Source: Berkiella sp964496435 (GTDB lineage: Bacteria > Pseudomonadota > Gammaproteobacteria > Berkiellales > Berkiellaceae). From it: a stretch of 64,000 bases of DNA. This document shows, piece by piece, positions 16,057-25,500 of the stretch; within the stretch, counting starts at the first letter, position 1, and each line of letters starts with the position of its first letter. The notes under the pieces were generated by a model. It was not told the origin of the DNA. It was given only the letters and a program-made list of their open reading frames with translations, and searched no databases. A program made the position numbers and the translations under genes. The stretch is taken from the NCBI GenBank assembly GCA_964496435.1, contig CAZBZP010000001.1:186001-250000 (forward strand), written 5' to 3'.

Positions 16057-18585
16057 ATGAAAACAGGATCTGTTTCAAATACGCAAATGCGTGATGCCTA
16101 TTTCCCGCCTAACACTAAAACATATGAAGAGACTAAGCGTGATTTTGAAAAACGTTCAGCACCAACAAAAGCACTAGCGTCAAAATATTTAAAATGCTTT
16201 GATTCTTTAGATGAGAAAGACATTGAGAATAACTTCAATATTTTAAAATATGCGCTGTCTAAAACGGATTTTAATATCGTTGATTTAATGACATCCATTT
16301 TAGATTTAAGGTATATTCAAGAATGTGTAGTTTCCTTACCAACGCATGAAGGTAAATCGCATAATAATCAGAAAGCCTATCTTGATTTAAACTCAGGTAC
16401 AAATGAGCTTTACTTAATGCATAAGCAGAAAAATGTTCAAATATGGCAGCACTTTATTGAGGTGCTTTTGCCATTCATATCAAAGGAAAAATCAATTTCT
16501 TCCCAAGTGCAAGAGCATCTAAGATGTCAAATGCTTATGCATATGTTCGATAATTTAATATACAGCACAAGCCCTCTTCATAGTCGCTGTTTGCAAGAAA
16601 ATTTAACCTGTTTTCCAATCGAGACCTATGTATGGGAAATTGCTAAAAAATTCAAACTATTTATTCTCTATGGTGAAACAGTGCAAGATGGTCTTTTAAC
16701 ATGCATTGCACAAAGCATCCCAAGCAACGATAGGAAAAAGCCCAATCCACAAGGGTTAACGGGTGAAAAAAGCAAGCTTGCAGCACTTAGAATACTGGAT
16801 ATTTTAGAGACTTATCTTTGCATGACCACCTACAATATGTTTGAGCTTGAAGTTGTTATCAGTACCCGGGCACAAGAATTTATTAATAATCTAATAAAAC
16901 ATAATTTTAAAAAGTCTTCAATCTATAAACTACATAAGCTTAGATATGATCAATTACTTAAAGATATTCCTCTAAAGCTAAAAGAAAATCCGATTGAATT
17001 AATACAAACTGTAGCTCAAATTAAAGCAGATGAGCAAGACCTAACGAGCTTGCTTGCCAATTTGAGCTTAGATGCTCAAAGCGATGAAAACTCCACTATC
17101 AAAGTATTAGCTGAGGTAGAGACGCAACATCAAGTTTATACACAAGCTAAAGTGACTCAAAATCATAATGAAGCTAATGACGCCCATCAAGAGATGTTAA
17201 CAACACTGCTTGAAGAACAGGCAGCACGCCATGCAAAAGATATTGAAGAATTGGAAAAATCCTTGACACTTCAAAAAGAAGCTTTGGAAAATGAACTAAA
17301 ACAACAAAGAACACATACTCTCGAACAGCTTCAGGCTAAGCATGAGCAAAGTATTGCATCAAGAAAGAAAAATGCGCAAGATGCACTAACAAAAAGAAAA
17401 GAAGAGGCTAAAACTCAATTAGAAAGGGAAATAAAAGCCCTTAACACAAGTCATGCCAATCGTTGTGATACCATAAAAAAAGAACATGAAAAAGAGACCG
17501 AAACAATTGCTAGTGATAGTCAAAAGGAAATAGCTAAGCAGAAAACCGTTAACCAAAAAAAGCTTTCAACAGTAAAGGCAACATATGCTCAAACTGAGAG
17601 CTCTTTAAAGCAAATACAGCAACAAGAAATAGAGAAGTTGCAACAAGAAAACACTGCAGAAATGCAAACTTTAGAAAGCAATTTACAGACTAAATTAGAG
17701 AGTTTAAGAAAAGCACATTTAGAGAATAAATCATCTCTTAAGAGGGAAAATGAAAATAAAAATAAAGACTTAAGGACGTCATTTCAAGAAAAGGAAGCGC
17801 AGTTAAAGAAAGTATACATGGAAGAACTTGATGGTTTAGATAAAGCACAGGCTCAAACCTTAGCCCAAGCTGAAACTAATTTTAAGCAACAAATAGCTGA
17901 ACTTGATAAGGAACATCAAGAGAATAAATCCAGACGCTTTGAGGAACATCAGCTGAATATTGTAAGGATACAAGAAGAATATGAACGTTCTATTCAATTC
18001 CATGTTAATCAATTAGCCCAAAAGCCGTATAAAGAATATCTTGGTTCATTAGCACAACTCTTTAAACTTGATTCACCTACTGATGTTTTTAAATTTCTAT
18101 ACGACAATAACAAATTGCATCTGGCCATACCAACCATTCCAGCAAACTATAAAATGTATATGCAAAGCAATCCTATTTTGTATAATTTTTGGCTTTCTAA
18201 ACTAGCAGTGTATCCCAATATGTCACCACAGCACATCATTGGTCTGTTCTTGCTATTACCCATCATAATTATTAATGCCGAATATCTAAATGATAATGCA
18301 AGCTGCAAGCATTGCATCGATGATTTTATTGGTTATTTTGAAACTGATATTACCGCCAATGATATGAATGCCCTAACAAAATCATTACAATCAGTCCTTG
18401 TAAATCAAACAGGCCTGTTTGCTGAGTATAAGATATTCCAATTTGATGAGCTAAATAGATACGCTTATGTGGCTAATCACTATCCTACAAATGCTGTTTA
18501 TTTACCAACTTATGTCTATCAAGGCAATAGAAATAACAATGAGCCAGAAGCAAAAATAATACTCAACAAAAAAAACCGCTTCTAA
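16057..18585 (+). CDS. large coiled-coil protein, paralogue A
   Basis: This 842-aa protein has three parts: an N-terminal helical domain (1-300) with shared landmarks MRDAYFPP and LDNLIYSTSPLHSR-type text, a long charged coiled coil (about 360-640) rich in Glu, Lys and Gln heptads, and a C-terminal globular domain (645-842) with MSPQHIIGLFLLLPIIII and a YPTNAVYLP segment. All three parts match the 832-aa protein at 19597, so the two are tandem paralogues. There is no signal peptide and no catalytic motif that I recognise. It is preceded by the 33-codon ORF and the conserved leader. A structural or tethering effector role is possible, but no function can be assigned. Confidence 0.7.
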   Translation: MKTGSVSNTQMRDAYFPPNTKTYEETKRDFEKRSAPTKALASKYLKCFDSLDEKDIENNFNILKYALSKTDFNIVDLMTSILDLRYIQECVVSLPTHEGKSHNNQKAYLDLNSGTNELYLMHKQKNVQIWQHFIEVLLPFISKEKSISSQVQEHLRCQMLMHMFDNLIYSTSPLHSRCLQENLTCFPIETYVWEIAKKFKLFILYGETVQDGLLTCIAQSIPSNDRKKPNPQGLTGEKSKLAALRILDILETYLCMTTYNMFELEVVISTRAQEFINNLIKHNFKKSSIYKLHKLRYDQLLKDIPLKLKENPIELIQTVAQIKADEQDLTSLLANLSLDAQSDENSTIKVLAEVETQHQVYTQAKVTQNHNEANDAHQEMLTTLLEEQAARHAKDIEELEKSLTLQKEALENELKQQRTHTLEQLQAKHEQSIASRKKNAQDALTKRKEEAKTQLEREIKALNTSHANRCDTIKKEHEKETETIASDSQKEIAKQKTVNQKKLSTVKATYAQTESSLKQIQQQEIEKLQQENTAEMQTLESNLQTKLESLRKAHLENKSSLKRENENKNKDLRTSFQEKEAQLKKVYMEELDGLDKAQAQTLAQAETNFKQQIAELDKEHQENKSRRFEEHQLNIVRIQEEYERSIQFHVNQLAQKPYKEYLGSLAQLFKLDSPTDVFKFLYDNNKLHLAIPTIPANYKMYMQSNPILYNFWLSKLAVYPNMSPQHIIGLFLLLPIIIINAEYLNDNASCKHCIDDFIGYFETDITANDMNALTKSLQSVLVNQTGLFAEYKIFQFDELNRYAYVANHYPTNAVYLPTYVYQGNRNNNEPEAKIILNKKNRF

Positions 18586-18613
18586 AATTAATCGAACCTT
18601 AGTCTACATTTTA

Positions 18614-18655
18614 CGGTTTTGGTTATATATAAACCAAAACCGCAATTTATCTTTT
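18614..18655 (+). terminator. rho-independent terminator
   Basis: An 11-bp perfect stem (CGGTTTTGGTT/AACCAAAACCG, 18614-18642) is followed by a T-rich stretch. It starts 29 nt after the stop of paralogue A and separates the two modules. Confidence 0.65.
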
Positions 18656-18746
18656 AAATCGCTATCGCATTTTTTTTGACAGCCTTTCACATTTTTTTAT
18701 TTACATTGTATTTGTGTCGCATTTAACCTGACAATATAAGGTAAGT

Positions 18747-18796
18747 TTGAAACTCATTATATTTACGATATAATACTGCCCCTGAAATGGATCTTC
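18747..18796 (+). promoter_or_regulatory. sigma70-type promoter plus shared 5' leader block (copy 3)
   Basis: TTGAAA (18747-18752), a 16-nt spacer and TATAAT (18769-18774), then 7 nt, then CTGAAATGGATCTTC (18782-18796). This is the best consensus promoter of the three copies. The spacing is identical to the copies at 2841 and 15881. Confidence 0.7.
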
Positions 18797-18827
18797 GTTT
18801 TTGTGCACCAAAAAAATGTAAGGCTCC

Positions 18828-19562
18828 ATGATGTCTAGAAAAATCCTAGTTGCTTTTGATCTATATGCTTTTATTAAACCATCAGCAGAATCTGCTAAAG
18901 TTAAGTGGGTAGTTGATCCTATCTTTTGGAAAGTTGCTTTTGGCTATTTGATAAGCGAAGCGAAGAAACATAACATAGATATATATTTTCAAATTATTTG
19001 CAAAGAAGAAACAAATGATCCGCTTTATAAAACCTTTGTAGATACATTTGAAATTTTTAAAAACACCTTGGCTTGTAAATTCCATCATGTTGAAATACAA
19101 AATAATACGCTTTCAAATTATAGCTATAACGCCCTAAAACCTCATGCAGTGTCGAGTTTTGCTAAGGAATTTTCAATTCCAAATTCACAATGCATTTATA
19201 TAGATGAAACCTTATGTTGCTTAGCAATTGCTGGCCACATAGGTATTAGATGCCTATCTATGTTCAATTACGCAAATCCCAAAATTCTTGAACAAGCACT
19301 ATTTGATGTTTTTGAAAAATCAATTGCTAAAATAATTGAATTGGACCCATTACAAGCACTGCTTAATAATGTTTACAATTTGCAACATAATCTACAACTC
19401 CCCAAAATTCTGCATCATTACGACAAAATAAATCCAAATAATGTAAGACTGCCCTATCTTGAAAACAAATTTAATGGGAACGGTCTTAGTAAATCATGTC
19501 CATCTATTCCTAATGAGGAAGATGAAAACATAAGCCCAATTAAATGCAAATTAACTTATTAA
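18828..19562 (+). CDS. HAD-like protein, first gene of module B
   Basis: This 244-aa paralogue of the protein at 2902 has a HAD-like motif I, KILVAFDLYAF, where the second Asp of DxD is Tyr, and a motif-IV-like strand CIYIDETLCCLAIAGHIGIR. Loss of the second acidic residue here, and its replacement by Glu in the paralogue, suggests the family is not a standard phosphatase. The C-terminal tail carries RLPYLENKF and SKSCPSIPNEEDE, paralleled by RLAYFENNW and SQSCPTPE in the 2902 protein. It is 34 nt upstream of coiled-coil paralogue B, probably co-transcribed from the 18747 promoter. Either of two adjacent ATGs (18828, 18831) can be the start. Confidence 0.65.
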   Translation: MMSRKILVAFDLYAFIKPSAESAKVKWVVDPIFWKVAFGYLISEAKKHNIDIYFQIICKEETNDPLYKTFVDTFEIFKNTLACKFHHVEIQNNTLSNYSYNALKPHAVSSFAKEFSIPNSQCIYIDETLCCLAIAGHIGIRCLSMFNYANPKILEQALFDVFEKSIAKIIELDPLQALLNNVYNLQHNLQLPKILHHYDKINPNNVRLPYLENKFNGNGLSKSCPSIPNEEDENISPIKCKLTY

Positions 19563-19596
19563 TAACTTAGTATTATACCCTATTGAGAACCCACAC

Positions 19597-22095
19597 ATGA
19601 TAACCGGAACAAGCCCTAAGATGCTAATGCGTGATGCCTACGGTAGTCCAGATGCTGCAAAGCTAAAAGAAACTGAGCAACGCATGAATAAAAAAGCGCA
19701 ACCCATCATAAATTTGGCTAAAGAATATATTGAATGTGCAACCTCAATTGATGAATTTCTTTCAAGCGATAAATTTGAAATGTTTAAAATCAATTTCAAC
19801 AAAGCCAAGGTTGATCTTTCTGATTTTGCAAGTATCATTTTTGATATGCAATATATTAGCGAATGCGCTATCGCTTTACCTCCAACACAAAAAAAAGCTA
19901 AAACAAGTGATAAGCGTTATCTTGATCTAAGCACTGATGAAAATGAAAATTATTTAGTGTTTAAGCAAAACAATGTTAATTTATGGCAGCATTTTATTGA
20001 GCATTTGTTAGCTTTTGTCGCTAATAAAAAATCCATTCCCTATAAAATGTATGATCAAATTAGAAGCCAAGCCCTGGTTTATTTGTTTGATAATTTAATC
20101 TACAGCACACATCCATTGCACAGTCGGTTTTCCCAAAGCAATCTAAAGTGCCATTCAGAAGAGCTATTGCTTTGTGAATTTGCAAAAAAATTCAAGGCAT
20201 TCATAACATATGCTCCAAGTGTTCAAAATGGACTAATAACAAGCATAGGACAAAAAGGTTTAGTTGGCGAAAAAAGTAGAATGCTCTCTCTAAGAATATT
20301 AGACACCTTAGAGACATATCTATGTATTTCTTCTTACTATGAAGAAACTTTACTTAATAAAATTACTGCGCTGGCAAATCAATTCATGGCCGATTTAAAA
20401 AGGAATGATTTTAAAAGCTCTTCCTTCTATAAACTTCATAAGGATCGCTTTAATCAATTATTAATTGAGATACCGCGCCAATTAAAGGAAAGTGCTGAGC
20501 ATCCACTAGAAAGCTTAGATGAGATTGAGGAAGAAATTGACAAAGTAGCCGCTGATATTAGCAAAATAACTTTAGCATACGAAGATGAAGATGCGAATCA
20601 AAACTTAATCAATGATGTAGAGCATCAGCATCAAGGTTACATGAACGCACTCACAACACATAAATATAGTCAATGTAATGAGGAACATCAAGATTTGCTG
20701 GCACAAATGCTTGAGGAACAAGCAAATCTTCATGCGAAGGAATTAGAGGAACTGGAAAGTTCTTTGAAAACACAGATAAATGAATTGACACAAGAGTTAA
20801 ACCAACAAAGAACACTCACCTTGGCACAGCAGCAATCAAATTTTGAGAAAAAGCTTGAATTGAGAAGGCAAAACGCACAAGCTGAAATAGCTACCCTAAG
20901 GCAGAAATCAGAAGATGTTCTGGAGAAGGAATTAAAAGCACTCAATATCAACCACTCACAAAATTGCGAACAAACAAGAAAGAAATATGAAGCTGATTGC
21001 GAAAATATACGTACAATTTCCAGTAAAAGAAAGTCCAAACTAGAAATTGAGCTAAAGGATAAACAAGCTAATCTCAAAAAATATTATGCAGAGCAAGAAG
21101 AAATCATAAAAAAGCAGCAACAACAAGAGATTGATACATTAAAACAACAAGCGAAAAGCCAAAGAGAAAAAAGCCAAAGCGAACATGAAGCGAGATTGAC
21201 ATCATTAGAAAATGAACATCAACAGAAAAAAGATTCATTACAAAAGGATTGTAAAGATACTCTTAATAAACTGATAAAAGAAAACCAAGAGAAAGAACAA
21301 AGGGTTAAGCAAGAACAACAAGCAGAATATGACAGCATAGATAAAGCTCACGCAGAGCATGTTTTAAAAATTGAGAATCAATTTCAGGAAAGCATTGTTC
21401 AGCTAGAAAAAGAACATCAAGAAAGGAAGTCTAACAGCTTTACTGAGCATACAAACAACATTTTGGAACTACAGCAAAGATATAAGCGTTCAATTCAATA
21501 CCATGTTAACAATTTGAAGGAAATGCCATATAGAGACTATTTGGGCGCTCTATCTGAATTGTTTAAGCTAGATGAGCCCTCTATTATTTTTTACTATTTA
21601 TACAACTGTAATACACTACACCTTGTTATACCAACTTTGCCCCAAAACTATAAAATGCTATTAGAGAGCGCACCTTTATTGTATAACTTTTGGCTTAAGA
21701 AAATTACTGAGGCCAAAACAATGTCGCCACAGCAAATTATTGCGCTATTTTTACTGCTGCCAATTGTAATTAATAAGACAGCTTATCTGGACGATAATGA
21801 AAACTGCAAGACTTGTATTGATGTGTTTATAGCTTACTTTGAAAATGACATCTCAGCTGAGGACATGAAATCACTGACGAAATCATTAGAATCAATCATT
21901 TTGCATCAAACCGGGCTCTTTGCTGCTTATAAGATATACCAATATGATGAAATCAGCAGAATCGCCTCCGTAGCAAACCAATACCCAATAAATGCAGTGT
22001 ATTTACCAGCGCATCAAGGGTTTGTAAATAATGCTAATTTAAATAACGATTTAGAAAAACCAAGACAAAAAGTTTACCACACTAATAGATATTGA
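19597..22095 (+). CDS. large coiled-coil protein, paralogue B
   Basis: This 832-aa paralogue of the 16057 protein has the same layout: N-terminal helical domain with MRDAYGSP, FDNLIYSTHPLHSR and GEKSRMLSLRILDTLETYLC; coiled coil about 350-630; and C-terminal domain with MSPQQIIALFLLLPIVI and YPINAVYLP. It is the second gene of a two-gene unit with the HAD-like gene and ends at a strong terminator. The N- and C-terminal domains are better conserved between copies than the coiled coil, so they probably carry the function. No signal peptide, membrane segment or known domain is seen. Confidence 0.7.
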   Translation: MITGTSPKMLMRDAYGSPDAAKLKETEQRMNKKAQPIINLAKEYIECATSIDEFLSSDKFEMFKINFNKAKVDLSDFASIIFDMQYISECAIALPPTQKKAKTSDKRYLDLSTDENENYLVFKQNNVNLWQHFIEHLLAFVANKKSIPYKMYDQIRSQALVYLFDNLIYSTHPLHSRFSQSNLKCHSEELLLCEFAKKFKAFITYAPSVQNGLITSIGQKGLVGEKSRMLSLRILDTLETYLCISSYYEETLLNKITALANQFMADLKRNDFKSSSFYKLHKDRFNQLLIEIPRQLKESAEHPLESLDEIEEEIDKVAADISKITLAYEDEDANQNLINDVEHQHQGYMNALTTHKYSQCNEEHQDLLAQMLEEQANLHAKELEELESSLKTQINELTQELNQQRTLTLAQQQSNFEKKLELRRQNAQAEIATLRQKSEDVLEKELKALNINHSQNCEQTRKKYEADCENIRTISSKRKSKLEIELKDKQANLKKYYAEQEEIIKKQQQQEIDTLKQQAKSQREKSQSEHEARLTSLENEHQQKKDSLQKDCKDTLNKLIKENQEKEQRVKQEQQAEYDSIDKAHAEHVLKIENQFQESIVQLEKEHQERKSNSFTEHTNNILELQQRYKRSIQYHVNNLKEMPYRDYLGALSELFKLDEPSIIFYYLYNCNTLHLVIPTLPQNYKMLLESAPLLYNFWLKKITEAKTMSPQQIIALFLLLPIVINKTAYLDDNENCKTCIDVFIAYFENDISAEDMKSLTKSLESIILHQTGLFAAYKIYQYDEISRIASVANQYPINAVYLPAHQGFVNNANLNNDLEKPRQKVYHTNRY

Positions 22096-22108
22096 AAAAA
22101 AGTTAAAG

Positions 22109-22148
22109 CTGCTTTGGATTTTTAAAACCCAAAGCAGTTTTTCTTTTT
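22109..22148. terminator. bidirectional rho-independent terminator
   Basis: A 9-bp stem CTGCTTTGG/CCAAAGCAG with an 11-nt loop is flanked by A-rich and T-rich tracts on both sides, so it can serve both the coiled-coil gene (plus) and the small gene on the minus strand, whose stop codon lies inside it. Confidence 0.75.
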
Positions 22149-22355
22149 GGTCTTATTTTGTATTTTATTCAGACCAGCATTTTCATTAAATGAATCGCGA
22201 CGCTTGATGCTCTTAAATGCAGGAGTGGTATATTCGCATTTTCTTACTTCTTCCATCGAATCATCTCCACTACAAGCAGAATGTGCAGATTCTACAGATT
22301 CTTTTGGTTCTACAGCTTCTGCTGAATTTTTTATAGCTACGAAGAAATCATTCAT
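22122..22355 (-). CDS. small acidic/basic protein, 77 aa, unknown
   Basis: This small minus-strand ORF is preceded by GGTGA a few bases before its ATG and ends within the shared bidirectional terminator, which supports a real convergent gene. The protein is polar: an acidic Ser-rich first half (VEPKESVESAHSACSGDD) and a Lys/Arg-rich second half with RRDSF, ending KKKNCFGF. It has no membrane segment. No family is recognised. The opposite strand also has an open frame here, but that frame lacks a good ribosome site. Confidence 0.4.
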   Translation of the reverse strand: MNDFFVAIKNSAEAVEPKESVESAHSACSGDDSMEEVRKCEYTTPAFKSIKRRDSFNENAGLNKIQNKTKKKNCFGF

Positions 22356-22536
22356 TTTTCACCATTAAATATTGATTTTTTTAAAAAATATATATTCTTT
22401 ACTGAATGCAGGATTATACAAAATTTGAAAAATGAGACAAGACAGCACTTACACAACAAACAGTATTTTAAAGGTTTATGAACTTTGTTAGTTTTTAAAA
22501 TGTCTATGTAAGTATAGTGCCGTGGAGTTTCTCCTG

Positions 22537-25500
22537 ATGAGTATTGGCGAAATACCTGTAGATCCACTAAAACAATTACCTGAAAATCTTCAACTTGCGA
22601 TTGAACAATTTGATCCTAAAAATCAAGATAAAATTGATTTATCGCTACCTAATTTGGATGAAAACAACCGCGCCCTATTTGTTAAGGGCATACTTGATAA
22701 ATTTACAAGCAACCCGACCCCCGCATCAATCCAAAAATTGTTTTCACTCTCCTTTATTCAGGGTGATGCTGCACCCTTTGAAAAAGCCTATAAAGCCGCC
22801 TTAGTTCAAGCATTGGATGATTTCACTGAAAGCAAAAGAGATAAAAAGGCACCAAAAAATAAGAACGAGGAAATAGAACAAACCAACAACATGCTTGCTA
22901 AAGCTATTAAAGCTTTGGATGATTTGAATATAAAAGCAATGGGTTTAGAAGAAACCAGATTTAATTTAATCATGCAAGCATTTAAAGAATTCTCTGTAAG
23001 ACAAATCCAAGATGCACCAGCTCAAACTGGCATTAAAAAGAATAATTTTAAGCCAAGAGGACATTTTGAGCAGGCATTTTATGAGGCTAAAAGCGAATAT
23101 CTTATCAATAGCGCCAAAGATAGTTTTACTGAAATAATGCAAGAACCTGATGCAGAGCAAGCATTACGAACCATGCTTGATTATGCAGGGACCAAGGAGT
23201 TTATTTTAAAGAAAAGTAAAGTTGAAAAAGAATCTAATCTTGAAAAAGATATTCTCACTGATTACTTTACGATGTTAGATCCACTTGTTCAGGAACAAGC
23301 TTTAAAAGTATTAGCAAAAAAATACAATTGTGATGTCAAAGATTTCTCTTTACAGCTTTCAAAAGAAAAGCGTGAAGAGAATTTTCTAAAAATGTATGGC
23401 GAATACTACAATCAAAATATAAATAACCAAGTAGTGGGCTCTATCGAGTTATTACCAAAATCATATGCTGGCGGAATTTATGCGAAAGATCTACTAAAAG
23501 CCAGCTTAGATTTTATGGCCAGAGGCTATTTTAAGAATAGAATAGGTCAACTAGATATCATCGAAATGGGCCCTACCCTAGGTAGACCGCCGTCTATGAT
23601 GAGTATCAGCGATTTATTAGATCCGCTTATTGCGCACTTGGATGACGGCAAAGCTTTACCATTTAAAACTATTTATGTTAAGCATACCGGGGATAACACA
23701 GGGCTTTATGATAAATTGTTAAGCATTGCTGAAAAAGTAGCTGCCCATCCTGGGGATTACTATGGCCTACAGGAATTTAAGATAGATCCAACTCAAGAAC
23801 TTGCAAATCCTAATGTTGAAGAATTTGAAAAATTTATTGCAAAATTGACTGTCCTAGCACAGCAGGAAGCAAATCCGCTAATAACCAATTTTAATTTAGA
23901 AAATGTTCACAAAATGATCATTTCAAACTCAGGTGCTTCCCCTGAAAAATTAAAAGAAATTCAGACAAATATTGATGCTTTGAATTTGCAGATTGCTAAA
24001 AACAGACGTGCTATTAACTCCAAGATATTAATGGAAGGCATTGAGGCCATAGGCCAAGTAACTGGCATTGAAGTTAAATCAGGCAAAGTAGAAAAAGCGA
24101 CTTCTAAGACAGACATCAGACAATGCAAAAGAATGAGCTTGGAAGAAGCGCTTGCAGCAACAGGTCAGGAACAGGAGCAAGAACAGGAGCAAGAGCAAGA
24201 AAAGGAGCAAGAAAAAGAGCAGGAACAAGAGCAAGAGCAAGAACAAGAGCAACAACAAGCTCATGGTAACGCTGAGGATAATATTGATAGCGTTGAGGCC
24301 TTTGTTGAATATGCAAAATCACAACGTGGCGATCTTGCTAGCAGAGCGGATGATTTGAGGCAATTATGGCATGATATTGTCGGCAATGTTAATAAGGAAG
24401 ATGGCAGCTACCTAATCACGCACAACATACAAGCGCTTTCAAAAGAAGTTGCCCGTCAGATATTAAAAGATCCAGACGCTTTCCGCTTTGGTTTAGTTGA
24501 AGGTAATTTGCCTGAGGGTTTCCACTTTGGCAAGCTAAATACTGGCCCCGGGAAAGAGTCCAAAGGGATTTATTTTGATATCAGTAAAGAATCTACACCA
24601 ACACCTTTAGCCATCACAATGAAAGGTGGTTATACAGATAGCGTTAGACTTAAAGCCGCCCCTTCGCATTTCACATTGAAAGAAAGACCTGGTGAATTAG
24701 GTGGCATTGAAGCATCCATCATTGAAAAGCAATTCAAACCTTTAACAGATGATGAAATTAAGGCCTATAATGTTGGCAGATTGGATTCTGGCGACACACT
24801 CTCAGACAATACGCAACTAGATGGTAAATACGTTGCTTTAAGAATGATGTTTATGACTTCATCTAAAGGCGGCTTAGAATTTAAAAAATGGTATGACGAA
24901 AAGATAACCAGCAAAATAATTGGGTCAAAAAATAGTCAAGAAATAGCTGAAATTGCAGTTTCACATGGTGGCGATGCCATTATAGAATTTACCAACCGAT
25001 TAAAAGCAATTCAAAACCAATGTGGCAAAGTTGATATTAAATCTGCTGAACAAAAAAAATTATTTGATGACTTTTTAGATAATGTCATTTTGCAAAACCA
25101 TTATGTGGAAAATAAAGGACTTTCCTTAGCAAAGAAATTTGGCGACCATGTAATGCAACCTGAACAATTTGCTGCCCTAAATAAAATCGCCAAGCTTGAA
25201 AGGAATGAATTAGCATGGTTCATGTCATTTGCTAATGAACATGCTAAATACAACGCGAGTGTAGATATCAATCAGCTATATAATAATTTCTCTTATTTTT
25301 TAACGGAATTTAAAAAACTTTCTCCCGAAGCTGAGCTTCCTTTGGAAGGGTTGAAGGACATAACTAAAGATGCACGCAACATGAATGTTGCTTTAGACAG
25401 AATATTAGTTATTCTTCAAAACGCTAAACAACATAATATGTTTGATGAGCAATTGGCTGTTTTAACCCAATTGGATCTTCATAGCGCGACGGTATATCAA

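Noticed and set aside
22147..22368. Plus-strand 73-aa frame opposite the small minus-strand gene
   Set aside because: It has no ribosome site and begins inside the terminator; the minus frame has better signals.
22513..22518. TATAGT as the promoter of the giant gene
   Set aside because: It lies about 18 nt before the ATG, leaving almost no leader, and overlaps the ribosome-site region.
24079..24322. Leucine-rich minus-strand frames opposite the Glu/Gln repeat
   Set aside because: They are the reverse complement of the GARCAR repeat inside the giant gene and have no ribosome site.
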